From positions 57,251 to 121,250 of the forward strand of contig JAZKBN010000041.1 in assembly GCA_040388605.1 (NCBI GenBank): a DNA stretch of 64,000 nucleotides. Direction: 5' to 3'. The notes beneath the pieces were generated by a model. It saw only the letters and a list, made by a program, of their open reading frames with translations. It was not told the origin of the DNA and made no database searches. The position numbers and the translations under genes are program-made. Shown here one piece after another: positions 51,582 to 61,033 of the stretch (position 1 is its first letter; each line of letters opens with the position of its first letter). The DNA is from JAZKBN01 sp040388605. Lineage in GTDB: Bacteria > Bacteroidota > Bacteroidia > Cytophagales > Flexibacteraceae.

Positions 51582-53489
51582 TTACTCAGCCGTTCTCAGC
51601 CACTTCTTACGTAAGGCAACCTGCTCTGCCGTTGCGCCGCTTGCGTTCGAAATGCGGAAATTCACATTCGGGTTACGGGCAAGGGTAATATCAAGGGTTT
51701 CTATAAAACCTCCGCGGCTGATGAGCACCTTAATTTTATCGCCTGGCTTTTTGCCGGCAAGCAATTGGCCCAGATCACCCGCAGCGCGAACGTTATCTAC
51801 GGCAATAATTTCATCGTTTACGTAAAGGCCCTGTGTCCAGGCGGGGCTGTTGCGGCTTACGCTTGTAACGGTTAAGCGCCCGGCATCGGCACGACTGCCT
51901 GCGCCTATCCAGGCATCCTGCCGGCTTTCGTTGGTGTTCAGCATATCCAGGCCGACATAGGCCAGGTACTTTTTGTAATCCGGCGTTTCGGTGCCGTTTA
52001 CATACTTCGCAAAGAAATCAGACAGCGGTTTGCCGGCTTCTTTTTCAACAGCCTGCTGAAATTCCGAATCGGTAAAGCCGCGTTTTTGCTTTTTGTAGTA
52101 TTCGGCATAGAGGTAGCGCAAAACATCATCCAGGCTTTTTTGCCCGGCTGTTGCGTTCATAATTTCCAAATCGAGGAGCATGCCTATTACTGCGCCCTTG
52201 GTATAATAAGATACTGATGCGTTATTGCTGTTCTCGTTCGGGCGATAGAACTTTATCCATGCATCCCAGCTGGCTTCGCTAACCGCCTGTACACGGTTGC
52301 CGGGTGTGTTCTCTACCGAGCCTATGTTAGAGGCTACAATTTCAAGGTATTTATCCGGCGAAATCAGGTTGGCGCGGCGCAGGATAAAGTCATCGTAATA
52401 AGCGGTTAAGCCTTCAGATACCCAAAGCATGTGGGTGTAATTCTCGTTCTGGTAATCGAAGGGGCCAAGCGCCTTGGGACGAATGCGCTTTACATTCCAG
52501 AGGTGGAAATACTCATGCGCCACCAAACCGAGGAAACCGGTATAAGCCGGTTCGCCCGAATAGGAAAAACGGCTTGTTTGCAGGGTAGATGCATTTTTAT
52601 GCTCCAGGCCACCGCTTCCGTTGGGAATGTTATGGATAATGAAGGTGTAATCAGGGCTTGGATGCTCACCTACTATGGAGGCTGCGGCCTCGGTAGTCAG
52701 CTTCATATCGCGTTTCAGCTTTTCGGCATCATAAACGGCATCGCCGAACATGGCTACCTTATGCTCTACGCCCGATGAAGTGAAATTAAGCACGGTATGG
52801 TTACCCATCTCTATGGGGCTGTCGACCATGGTGTCCCAATCAGGAACACTGAATGTCCATTTGTCGGCACCTGCGGGCTTTAAAGGCGTGCTGATTACTT
52901 TCCAGCCGGCAAGCGGGCGAATGGTAAGGGTGCTTGGCAAATCGGTAAGACCGGCCGGGTACATAAGCACTGAAGCAGGGTTCAGATAAGCGTGCACGGC
53001 ATCCACATAAGCATTGCGAACAGTAAGCTCGAAGGCATAAACCTTGTAGCTTATTACTATTTCTGTTGCTTTTCCGTTTTTAATGCGCCAGGTATGCTTG
53101 TTTATTTTGTCGAAGGGCAGGGCTGCGCCTGCGCTTTCGGCCTTAAAGGCTTCCACGTTTTTGGCGTATTCGCGCACAAGGTAGCTGCCTGGGGTCCAGA
53201 CGGCCATGTTAATATCGGTTTCAGCGGCGCTGAGGCCCGAAAGCCGCATCTCGACATCGAAGTAATGTGAATGTGGTTCGGTAACGGAAAGGGTGTACCG
53301 CAATACTGGTTTGGCCGAAATGGTATGGCTCATAGTTAAGAACAGGAATAACACAGCCGAAAACATAAAGCCGACCGTAGCCGAACCCTTAGATCCGGTA
53401 TATTTGAAAGCAGCAGGTAACAGGTATTTCAATTGCTGAAACTTGGTTTTTATTGGGTACAACACCGGTGCCATAAATTGGGCAAGCAT
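51582..53489 (-). CDS. M61 family glycyl aminopeptidase with PDZ domain
   Basis: Exported metallopeptidase, 635 residues if started at 53489. Zinc site VAHEYFHLW (HExxH) with the third ligand Glu in VSEGLTAYY, and a C-terminal PDZ domain (about 540-615; SRNSPAWTQGLYVNDEIIAVDN). A hydrophobic segment (FMFSAVLFLFL, residues about 41-51) ending in ISA acts as signal peptide after a long basic lead. The frame is open further upstream to 53639, but that would run close to the divergent glycosyltransferase. Other starts at 53474 or 53366 are possible. It is followed by a long hairpin. Confidence 0.9.
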   Translation of the reverse strand: MLAQFMAPVLYPIKTKFQQLKYLLPAAFKYTGSKGSATVGFMFSAVLFLFLTMSHTISAKPVLRYTLSVTEPHSHYFDVEMRLSGLSAAETDINMAVWTPGSYLVREYAKNVEAFKAESAGAALPFDKINKHTWRIKNGKATEIVISYKVYAFELTVRNAYVDAVHAYLNPASVLMYPAGLTDLPSTLTIRPLAGWKVISTPLKPAGADKWTFSVPDWDTMVDSPIEMGNHTVLNFTSSGVEHKVAMFGDAVYDAEKLKRDMKLTTEAAASIVGEHPSPDYTFIIHNIPNGSGGLEHKNASTLQTSRFSYSGEPAYTGFLGLVAHEYFHLWNVKRIRPKALGPFDYQNENYTHMLWVSEGLTAYYDDFILRRANLISPDKYLEIVASNIGSVENTPGNRVQAVSEASWDAWIKFYRPNENSNNASVSYYTKGAVIGMLLDLEIMNATAGQKSLDDVLRYLYAEYYKKQKRGFTDSEFQQAVEKEAGKPLSDFFAKYVNGTETPDYKKYLAYVGLDMLNTNESRQDAWIGAGSRADAGRLTVTSVSRNSPAWTQGLYVNDEIIAVDNVRAAGDLGQLLAGKKPGDKIKVLISRGGFIETLDITLARNPNVNFRISNASGATAEQVALRKKWLRTAE

Positions 53490-53623
53490 AACAGCGCATG
53501 CCTTATGAACAACCGGCAAATATAGAACAATGCCGCAATATGCCGATAATTGATGCTGAAAGGCGGAAATGTGGCTTGGAACGGTATATTTGTTGCCAAA
53601 TGATTTTATAACCGGGCAGTACC

Positions 53624-54835
53624 CTGAAAAAAGAAGCAAGGCGTATTACTGTTTTATGCCTGTCGGCCAGTTGGGGCGGGCTTGAGATGAACACCGTTCG
53701 CATGGCCGCCGGCCTCCGCGACCGGGGCGCGAACCTGCTTTTTATTGCCTCGCCCGGCTCGGCAGCTGCAGCCAAAGCTTCGGCCGAGGGGCTAAAGGTT
53801 TTACTTTTTCAGCGGTCTTCCTTCATTAAGCTTTTGTGTGATGCATGGGTACTGGCAAAGCTTCTGCGCAGGCGCGGACCTCAGATTCTTATCAGCGTAT
53901 ATAATCCTGATTTGCCGCTTGTTGGCTGGCTCAGGCGTTTCGGTAAGGGGAAAATAAGGTTGGTGTACCAGCAGCACATGCAGCTCACCATTAAAAAGCG
54001 CGACCCGGTACATACCTTCCGTTACAGCGCCATAGATGCCTGGGTGGCCCCGCTGCCTTACCTGAAGCAACAGGTTATTACCAATACCCGTTTCCCTGAA
54101 AACAGGGTGCACGTTATCCCTATTGGCCTTGATTTGAGTGCCTTAAAGCCCCCGCCCGGTCGGTATAATACAGAAACACGCATTGCCGCATTGCCTGCAT
54201 CTGCCAATATGCAGCAGCTGAAGGATGCCGATAAGCTTGCTGCCCGAAAAAGGCTGGGCCTGCCGCCTTTGGGCTTTATTGCAGGCATACTGGGCCGCAT
54301 TGATGCGCAAAAAGGGCAGGGCCTGTGTATTGAAGCCATAGCCCTGTTAAACAAAGCCGGCCATAATGCCGCCCTGCTGGTTATGGGCGAAGGCACCCGC
54401 AACGAGCAGGAAGCCGCTGAGTATCTCGATAAGATTTTGGCCCTGCCGCAAGCGCTGGGTATTGCCGGCAAGGTGTATTTCAAACCCTACCAACCCAATC
54501 CCTCTGATTTTTATAATGCTATTGATGTTTTCCTGCTTGCCTCCGGGGCCGAAACCTATGGCATGGTAACCCTTGAAGCTATGGCAGCAGGTGTACCGGT
54601 TGCCGGCAGCCATTCCGGCGGAACCATTGACCTGCTTAAAGGCGGAGAGCTGGGCAATTTATACATCCCCGGCGATGCGGCAGGCATGGCCAATGCCATT
54701 TTAGATATAATGCTTAAGCCGGCCGCATGGCAGCAAAAAGCCGGGGCCGCGCGTTTATGGGTGTTTAATAATTACGGGCTGCAAAAAATGTTGGGTGAGA
54801 TGGAAAAGGTATTTGCCGAGCTTGAGGGTCGGTAG
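53624..54835 (+). CDS. GT4 family glycosyltransferase with apparent CTG start
   Basis: Transfers sugars from nucleotide-sugar donors, probably to envelope glycans. The first in-frame ATG (53687) would cut into the fold, because the codons before it read KKEARRITVLCLSASWGGLE, a standard GT4 start. The frame is open upstream only to the TAA at 53609, and the codon before KKEARR is CTG at 53624. Start there gives 403 residues. The C-terminal domain has AGILGRIDAQKGQ and ETYGMVTLE (EX7E). A start codon error in the assembly is an alternative. Confidence 0.85.
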   Translation: MKKEARRITVLCLSASWGGLEMNTVRMAAGLRDRGANLLFIASPGSAAAAKASAEGLKVLLFQRSSFIKLLCDAWVLAKLLRRRGPQILISVYNPDLPLVGWLRRFGKGKIRLVYQQHMQLTIKKRDPVHTFRYSAIDAWVAPLPYLKQQVITNTRFPENRVHVIPIGLDLSALKPPPGRYNTETRIAALPASANMQQLKDADKLAARKRLGLPPLGFIAGILGRIDAQKGQGLCIEAIALLNKAGHNAALLVMGEGTRNEQEAAEYLDKILALPQALGIAGKVYFKPYQPNPSDFYNAIDVFLLASGAETYGMVTLEAMAAGVPVAGSHSGGTIDLLKGGELGNLYIPGDAAGMANAILDIMLKPAAWQQKAGAARLWVFNNYGLQKMLGEMEKVFAELEGR

Positions 54836-54862
54836 CTCTTCGTAATCATTCAGTCTTACCTG

Positions 54863-54890
54863 ATTCGGCAATCCCGCCTGCCGAATTTTC
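54863..54890 (+). terminator. Terminator of the glycosyltransferase gene
   Basis: Stem ATTCGGCA/TGCCGAAT (54863-54870 and 54879-54886), loop of 8, then TTTTC. It lies 28 bases after the stop at 54835. Confidence 0.7.
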
Positions 54891-55084
54891 GGCAGAAATT
54901 CTTTTGGAAATCCTTTTTGCGTTACCGGGCTGAGGAGCGGCAGTATGGCATGCCCCGCCAGGCATCACAAGAGCAATACGCAGCTCTTTATTAAGGCTTA
55001 AGCCATAAACCTATATTGCCTTAAAAAAGACAGCAGCGCAAAGGGCCCTTTATGAGTATAAAAAGCCCTCTGCATGCTTAAAAA

Positions 55085-57322
55085 TCAATGCACAACCACA
55101 AGTCTTTGTACTGATCTTGACTGTCCTGATTCAATACGTAACAAATAGCTGCCTGATGGCAAATCGTTGGTCTGTAAAGAGGTTCTGCTGCCTGTAAATG
55201 TTTTTTGCTGATGCAGCCTTCCGTTCAGGTCATACAGGCTTGCGGTGCCGTTGCCTTCGGCCTCGGTGCCCAGGTTTATCTCAACCTGTCCCGATGCCGG
55301 GTTTGGCATTACCTGCACGTTAAGCCGGCCGGCCTGCGGCATTACCCCGACAGGGTTTTTAGAAAGGCTCAGCAGCCAGGTTGCCCCGGCAGGGAGCGTA
55401 CCCAATGCCGACACCGCCGACCATGCGTTTATTCTGCCCAGGGTATCTACAGCCACGGTGCCTGCATTGCGGCCTGAATAAAGCTCATATACATAATAAG
55501 TGCCTGCCTGCAAGGTAGATTTGCCCAGCGTTATGCCCGGGCTTGCCGCCCCCGCCCCGAAATTTGCCGCTATGATGATAGATTCTTCGCCATAAATACG
55601 GGCGAAAGCCAGCACAGTGCCTGTTGATGCCACCGCCGGCAGGTAATATCCTTTTTGCAGGGCATCGTGCCCGGTACGCAGCCTGATAAGCTTTTTGTAA
55701 TGGTTCAGCAACGATGCTGAATCCTGCTGCTGAGCGGCTACATTGTTTACAGCAAAGTTTGTATTTACGCCTCTCCAGGGGCTGCCTGTTGTAAAGCCCG
55801 CATTGGCATTTGCGTTCCATTGCATGGGTGTGCGTACGTCTTCATGGGCGCCGCTGCCGGTAATGCCTATTTCTTCGCCATAATAAATAAAAGGCACGCC
55901 CGGCACTGTAAGCATTACCGATGCCGATACCTTCGCTTTCCTGAGGCTGTTGCCCAATTGCGACATAGACCTGTCCTGGTCGTGGTTGGTTAAGAAAGAA
56001 CCATATTTTAAAGTGGGATAGGCCTGGTTCACAGCCAGCAGGCGATCGTACAGGGCATCGGTATTGGCTACGTTGGCGGCATTTAAAATATCGCCGGACA
56101 GCCCGAATTCAAAGCAGGCATCCAGGCGGTCATGTACCACGTAGGGGGCCACCTCCTCGGTTTTTTGCCATGCTTCGCCCACGGTAAAGGCGTTGGGGTT
56201 AATGCTTTTAACCACGTTGTTAAATTCCTGCAAAACGCTGTATGTGCCTGCGGTGTTGGTGAGCACCCGGCTCGGGAGCAGAATGTTTTCTTCAACTAAG
56301 TATTTAACGGCATCGAGCCTGAAGCCGTCTACCCCTTTGTTGAGCCAGAAGCTTACGGCGTTCCACATGGTATCTCTCAGTGCGCGGCTGTTCCAGTTCA
56401 GGTCAGGAAAGGGGTTAAAAACGCCATAATAATACCCGGGTATTTTCTGCTTCCAAACGGTTTGGCCCTCGGGGCCGGGAAAGCCGGGGTTAACATTAGA
56501 CCAAACGTACCAATCTCTCTTGGGGTTGGTTGTATTGGCTGAAGATTGCGTAAACCAGGGGTGCTCTTCGGATGTGTGATTCAGAACAAGGTCAAGAATT
56601 ACCTTTATGCCACGGGCATGCGCCGCAGCCATAAAGGCATCGAAGCCGGCCATGCTGCCGTATGCAGGCTGTATGGCCTTGTAATTGGTTATGTTATAGC
56701 CATGGTAGCTTGGTGATGGCATTATGGGCATCAGCCAAAGGGCGGTTACACCAAGGTCGGTGTTTGTGTTCGGGTCGCCGTCGTTGAGGTAATCAAGCTT
56801 GCTCATCAGGCCGGCGAAATCACCAACACCGTTTCCGTCGCTGTCGTAGAAAGAACGGACAAACACCAGGTAAAACACTTCCTTGCTCCAATTGTAAACC
56901 GGGTAATTGGTAGCCGGCATGGGGCAGAAATTGAAATCAGATACAGGCAGCACCAGGTCTTCGTCGCTTACAACTACCATGCGGTTGAGCGTGCTGCCGG
57001 AGCCGCAGCCTGCGAGGTTTGCTTCGGCGTTTGCCCATGCTGTACCGTTTATGAATTTATAACGATAAATGCCCGTGGGCAGGTTTGCCTTAAGCTCATA
57101 AATGCCGTTGGCATCAGAGTCAGATAACTGCGTGGTGGCCGGGTTCCAGTCGGCGGGAAAACCGGCTTCTGACTGAAAATCGCCGGCTATGTGCACACCG
57201 GCTGCCGCTACTGTTAAGCGGCTCATATTTACCCTGAAGGTAACCTGCACCGCCATTAAAGGCCCTGCAATCAGCAGCAGGCCGAAAAGCAGGAAAATGT
57301 GTTTTGTAATTTTTGGTTTCAT
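55085..57322 (-). CDS. Secreted GH13 alpha-amylase with T9SS tail
   Basis: Endo-acting alpha-glucan hydrolase, 745 residues. Signal peptide 1-24, then a starch-binding-type beta domain (about 25-135; VTFRVNMSRL, AGDFQSE), the catalytic barrel with nucleophile Asp in GFRLDAVKYL (near 337), acid/base Glu in FTVGEAW (near 381) and the third Asp in TNHDQDR (near 447), a C-terminal beta domain, and a type A sorting domain (VMPNPASGQVEI, DLNGRLH, LPSGSYLLRI). T9SS export and a role in using external starch or glycogen are inferred. Confidence 0.95.
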   Translation of the reverse strand: MKPKITKHIFLLFGLLLIAGPLMAVQVTFRVNMSRLTVAAAGVHIAGDFQSEAGFPADWNPATTQLSDSDANGIYELKANLPTGIYRYKFINGTAWANAEANLAGCGSGSTLNRMVVVSDEDLVLPVSDFNFCPMPATNYPVYNWSKEVFYLVFVRSFYDSDGNGVGDFAGLMSKLDYLNDGDPNTNTDLGVTALWLMPIMPSPSYHGYNITNYKAIQPAYGSMAGFDAFMAAAHARGIKVILDLVLNHTSEEHPWFTQSSANTTNPKRDWYVWSNVNPGFPGPEGQTVWKQKIPGYYYGVFNPFPDLNWNSRALRDTMWNAVSFWLNKGVDGFRLDAVKYLVEENILLPSRVLTNTAGTYSVLQEFNNVVKSINPNAFTVGEAWQKTEEVAPYVVHDRLDACFEFGLSGDILNAANVANTDALYDRLLAVNQAYPTLKYGSFLTNHDQDRSMSQLGNSLRKAKVSASVMLTVPGVPFIYYGEEIGITGSGAHEDVRTPMQWNANANAGFTTGSPWRGVNTNFAVNNVAAQQQDSASLLNHYKKLIRLRTGHDALQKGYYLPAVASTGTVLAFARIYGEESIIIAANFGAGAASPGITLGKSTLQAGTYYVYELYSGRNAGTVAVDTLGRINAWSAVSALGTLPAGATWLLSLSKNPVGVMPQAGRLNVQVMPNPASGQVEINLGTEAEGNGTASLYDLNGRLHQQKTFTGSRTSLQTNDLPSGSYLLRIESGQSRSVQRLVVVH

Positions 57323-57686
57323 GTGGCGAAAGGGTGTGCAGGGTGTTGTAATTTATTATAGGGTTAAGCTTAAAAAGATACCTTAACATGGAGCCTTGCA
57401 AATATAATGAATTGGTGCAGGAATGCCCTTCCGGGGTAAACGGTACCATGTATCGGAACGGGGGAAAGGGCCTTAATGGCACTTATTGCATGATTACCTG
57501 CCCGGCCGAACCTTAATTTGATTATTTATTTTGCAGGGTTTTCTGCCTGTTTACTCCATTCTATGATTTAATCTCCTGCTTTATAAAGACCGGGAGCACT
57601 GTAAACAGGTTAAAAAGAAAGTACCAGGCCCTATATTCACCAGGCAGGATATAAATTAAATTGACCCTTATTTTACCAAATTCAAT
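57323..57686. other. Intergenic region between divergent genes
   Basis: No convincing coding frame or hairpin. It lies upstream of both the amylase (minus) and the small membrane protein (plus) and presumably holds their promoters. Confidence 0.4.
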
Positions 57687-58007
57687 ATGGCATTGCATAT
57701 TGCAGTGCCGCATTGGCTTTTGCTTAGATTTCCTATGTTTCGATTTAATTACGTATTATCGATTGTCATTTTAACAATTTATATCATCGCGCTGTCAGAG
57801 GGTATATATACTGCCATTGTAAACGACCGTAGCAATATCAGCATTCTACTTGGTCTTGTTGTTGTATTCTATACCTGGCCTGCTTTTCCGTCTATTGCAT
57901 TTTTAATATATAGGAAAGATCTAAAATCATCTGTTGTGTTTAATTCAATAATTTTTGTGTTAAATATATTGATGCTGCTCTTGATTACATCTGTATTGGT
58001 TAATTAA
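57687..58007 (+). CDS. Small membrane protein, unknown
   Basis: 106 residues with three hydrophobic segments (about 20-40, 50-72, 82-104). An internal ATG at 57735 (MFRFNYVLSI) could be the real start. No family is recognised. It is AT-rich relative to the neighbouring amylase gene. Confidence 0.55.
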   Translation: MALHIAVPHWLLLRFPMFRFNYVLSIVILTIYIIALSEGIYTAIVNDRSNISILLGLVVVFYTWPAFPSIAFLIYRKDLKSSVVFNSIIFVLNILMLLLITSVLVN

Positions 58008-58089
58008 TTATCTGCGCTTACTTACAAACTATCTCCATTCGCTTTTTACTTCATTATAAACCCCTGTTGCACTAAAGCCATAACCTGCT

Positions 58090-58509
58090 TTAGCTTGGCT
58101 CCAGGTTTTTAAACTTTTTTACCTGTGTTTCGAATTCAGTTTTTTGGGCCGGGGTCATATTGCGTTTAAGCAAATTCAGCCGTTCTTCAATAAGCGTGGC
58201 TTTGCGATTAGCAATTTCCATATAGCCCTGGTCTACCGATTCGAGGTAGTTTTTTTTCGCAAAGCGAATATATATTTTGCTGTGATCGCGGTAATAACCA
58301 AGCAACTTGGGAATATCGGTGCTTGCATTCACCTCGGTTCTGAAATCAAGGTAATCCTGCTCACGCTGAATGGCTTCAGGCGAGCGATCCTGCGCAAACT
58401 CTTCCTCATCCTTAACCGCTTCTTTGGCATCGGTAAGGAACATAAACTTATAGATGAGTATTGAAGAAATTCCTAAAATAACGGCAATGGTAATAAGCTG
58501 CTTTGTCAT
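58090..58509 (-). CDS. Membrane-anchored small protein, paralogue 1
   Basis: 139 residues with one N-terminal membrane helix (about 5-23) and a charged helical soluble part. The C-terminal 25 residues (LNLLKRNMTPAQKTEF) resemble those of the neighbour at 58731 (LQSSSGNMSPGQMEKF), suggesting related genes. Function unknown. Confidence 0.65.
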   Translation of the reverse strand: MTKQLITIAVILGISSILIYKFMFLTDAKEAVKDEEEFAQDRSPEAIQREQDYLDFRTEVNASTDIPKLLGYYRDHSKIYIRFAKKNYLESVDQGYMEIANRKATLIEERLNLLKRNMTPAQKTEFETQVKKFKNLEPS

Positions 58510-58629
58510 GTTGGCCGGGCAATTAATTCCTGTGGTTTGTGCAATTTACAAAGCCTGCGGGTTTATGCCTAATACCCCTATCCCAAATTTTAAGGCAGAC
58601 TGCCGGCTGCACTTTGTTTGCTGCCCATG

Positions 58630-58690
58630 CGCAATAAAAAAAGCTGCTTNNNNNNNNNNNNATCGATACCCGGAAACAGCTTTTTTAGGT
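58630..58690 (-). terminator. Probable terminator with an assembly gap in the loop
   Basis: The arms AAAAAAGCTG (before the gap, near 58636) and CAGCTTTTTT (58677-58686) are perfect reverse complements. The 12 N lie in the loop. On the minus strand the hairpin follows the stop of the gene at 58731. Confidence 0.55.
58650..58661. other. Assembly gap (12 N)
   Basis: Twelve N inside the loop of a hairpin. The assembler probably stopped because of the inverted repeat. Confidence 0.95.
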
Positions 58691-58730
58691 AAACAGGTTG
58701 GCCCATGAGCTTCTGTTCTTTAACAGACGC

Positions 58731-59147
58731 TTATTTCATTGCCCTCAGCGTTTCTTTAGAAATCTCGGCCTGTGCTTTAGTAAATTTCTCCATTTGCCCC
58801 GGGCTCATGTTACCCGATGAAGATTGCAGTTTTTCAGAAATACGGTTTGTTTCTTCCAAAACAAGGGTGTATTCGGTTACAAGTTCGGGGTTTGTTTCAT
58901 CGGCGTTATTAACAAGCTCAATGTATTTGCGCATACCGGCTTCGTAATCATCTATCAGCTTATCGGTATTTTCGGCAGGGACATCTTCAGAAATGTTTTC
59001 AAAGGCAAGGTTTTGAGTACTGCTTAAGGTTGTGTCGGCGGTAATTTCCTGTTCTGTTTCAGAATTGGCCGGTCTGCAGGCGCACAGCTGCGTGATTAGC
59101 ACTGTTGCAGCCAACAGTTTTAGTTTCCGGATAAGTAAATGGTGCAT
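58731..59147 (-). CDS. Putative lipoprotein, paralogue 2
   Basis: 138 residues with a signal peptide and a lipobox-like LITQLCAC (Cys near 22-24). The mature part is acidic and helical and its C-terminal 25 residues match the style of the neighbour at 58090. No known family is recognised. Confidence 0.65.
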   Translation of the reverse strand: MHHLLIRKLKLLAATVLITQLCACRPANSETEQEITADTTLSSTQNLAFENISEDVPAENTDKLIDDYEAGMRKYIELVNNADETNPELVTEYTLVLEETNRISEKLQSSSGNMSPGQMEKFTKAQAEISKETLRAMK

Positions 59148-59575
59148 TTGTAACGCTGTAATTTTTGTGGCAGGCCCTGGTTGAAAGGCCCTTTAAATAA
59201 AATTATCTTCAGATTGATTGTGATATTACCTGCCCGGACCCGGAACTGTCGGGGATGGTACTTACAGGCTTATAGCCCGTATTCATGGAATTATTATATT
59301 TATAAGAGTAAATGTAACTCAGCGCATATAAGTAACCAAAGGTTATATAACATGCTGTGTCGTACAAAGGAAACAAATAGATTCTGATTACGCAAGTGCT
59401 TATGTAATAGTTTTTTATAAATCTGAATAAAAATAAATTTAAACCAATAAACCTATGCGATTAATTGCCCATATATGCTCATTTAAGCATACCGCGGTTT
59501 TTGTTTATACTTAGGAGAACATAAATTCCCTGTTCAATTTTAGGCATTAATTCTTATTCAGCCGGATGCCTCACC
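59148..59575. other. AT-rich intergenic region
   Basis: No coding frame that I can support; an open frame at 59181-59387 has no recognisable features. The AT content rises between 59400 and 59575. It ends in the inverted repeat and tandem repeats upstream of the Fic gene. Confidence 0.4.
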
Positions 59576-59601
59576 TTAAAAAACGGGAATTTTAAGGTGA
59601 G
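59570..59601. repeat. Inverted repeat at the head of the tandem repeat array
   Basis: Perfect 12-base arms CTCACCTTAAAA/TTTTAAGGTGAG (59570-59581, 59590-59601) around an 8-base loop. The right arm is part of the first 72-bp repeat and contains its Shine-Dalgarno-like AAGGTGAG. Pairing could mask that site. Confidence 0.7.
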
Positions 59602-59790
59602 ATATGGTAGCCGACATTAAAATTGAGGCCGGGTTTTGGGGTAAACATTAAAAAACGGGAATTTTGAGGTGAGATATGGGTATCGACATTAAAATTGAGG
59701 TCGGGTTTGGGGGTAAACATTAAAAAACGGGAATTTTAAGGTGAGGTATGGAAAAAAGACATAAATTAAGTTCGGAATCAGGCTAAACAT
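59576..59790 (+). repeat. Three tandem 72-bp repeats, each with a micro-ORF, before fic
   Basis: Copies start at 59576, 59648 and 59720 with an exact period of 72. The first two are nearly identical and the third diverges in its second half. Each copy holds an AAGGTGAG-like site and an ATG at 59604, 59676 and 59748, opening frames of 15, 15 and 12 codons (MVADIKIEAGFWGKH, MGIDIKIEVGFGGKH, MEKRHKLSSESG) that each end before or at the next copy. The array stops 11 bases before the Fic start at 59801. They could be leader peptides or protein-binding sites. Confidence 0.7.
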
Positions 59791-59800
59791 TTAAACCTAT

Positions 59801-60922
59801 ATGGCATATCCAATAAACCCTGACAGGAATGAGCCCTGGAATAAGCTGCCGGAACTGCCCATAGAAGAAAGCCTCTTTAAAACCATTGATGTATATGAGC
59901 AATTGGGCAATGCAAAATCGGCATTGGCGAGGTTGCAGGGGCGCAGCATTGCCATACCCAACCAAGGCCTGCTTATAAACTCAATAAGCCTGCAGGAAGC
60001 CAAGGCATCGAGCGCCATAGAGAATATTTTCACAACCGACGATGAACTCTACAAAGCCTTCAGCGAACATACGCCCGATCAATTGCGGGGCGCATCACAG
60101 GAGGTGCTGCAATACCGCGAGGCCCTCTGGCTCGGCTTCCAACACCTGAAACATAAAGAGGGCTTCGACCAAAAATATCTTGAGCTTATATACCGGCAGG
60201 TTAAAACCGCAACCGACGGCATAAGATCGCCCTTAGTGCAAACGGTAATAAGGCATGGCGGAACAGGCCCCAATGCAGGCAGGGTAGTGTACTCGCCCCC
60301 GAGGGGCAAGGGCATTATTGAGCAGAAAATAAATAACCTGCTGCTTTTTATGAACAATGACGAAATCTATAAGCTTGACCACCTGCTGAAAATGGTAATC
60401 GGCCATTTCCAGTTCGAGGCCATACACCCCTTCCGCAACGGCAACGGGCGTACCGGGCGCATATTCAATATACATTACCTCTGCCAAAAAGGCCTGCTCG
60501 ATTACCCCATTCTCTTCCTGAGCAAGTACATTCTTGATAATAAAGACGATTACTACCGCGCTCTTACCCGCGTATCGCAGTTCGGCGACTGGCAAACATG
60601 GCTGATCTATATGCTGAAAGCCGTTGAGCAAACAAGCAACCTTACCTACATAAAAATAAACGATATAATAGCCGCCAAAGATGCCATTCTCAGGGAAATT
60701 GTTTCACTGAAAGAAATAAGCAGGCCTGAATCTTTGGTGAACCATATTTTTACCCAGCCCTTTACCCGTGTAAAGCACCTGACCGAACAGGGCATATATG
60801 CCGAAAACACAGCCCGCAATTACCTCAACAGGCTCTGCGAAATGCAGATACTGGAACGCAGAACCATAAAAGGCAGCCACTATTACCTGAATACTGAATT
60901 GTACAGGATTTTGGGGGCCTAA
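59801..60922 (+). CDS. Fic family protein, class II
   Basis: 373 residues. Fic motif HPFRNGNGRTGR at 209-220, with the catalytic His209. The inhibitory helix motif S-x-x-x-E-N (S70 to N75, SSAIEN) lies N-terminal to the core, so it is a class II Fic that self-inhibits. A C-terminal winged-helix region (LTEQGIYAENTARNYLNRL) ends the protein. Most Fic enzymes transfer AMP to protein hydroxyls. Target unknown. The upstream repeats may regulate it. Confidence 0.93.
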   Translation: MAYPINPDRNEPWNKLPELPIEESLFKTIDVYEQLGNAKSALARLQGRSIAIPNQGLLINSISLQEAKASSAIENIFTTDDELYKAFSEHTPDQLRGASQEVLQYREALWLGFQHLKHKEGFDQKYLELIYRQVKTATDGIRSPLVQTVIRHGGTGPNAGRVVYSPPRGKGIIEQKINNLLLFMNNDEIYKLDHLLKMVIGHFQFEAIHPFRNGNGRTGRIFNIHYLCQKGLLDYPILFLSKYILDNKDDYYRALTRVSQFGDWQTWLIYMLKAVEQTSNLTYIKINDIIAAKDAILREIVSLKEISRPESLVNHIFTQPFTRVKHLTEQGIYAENTARNYLNRLCEMQILERRTIKGSHYYLNTELYRILGA

Positions 60923-61033
60923 GCAGGCGGCAAGCCTTAATAAGCAAGTGATAACCCGGCCTGAAAAAGCGATTAACATTCCCTGCTCTTATTTGCCTGC
61001 GCTCTCCCCCATCTTCCGTAACTTGCACCTTAT

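Noticed and set aside
59576..59790. Tandem repeats as a CRISPR array
   Set aside because: The period is 72 with no unique spacers, and the copies diverge along their whole length; no cas genes nearby.
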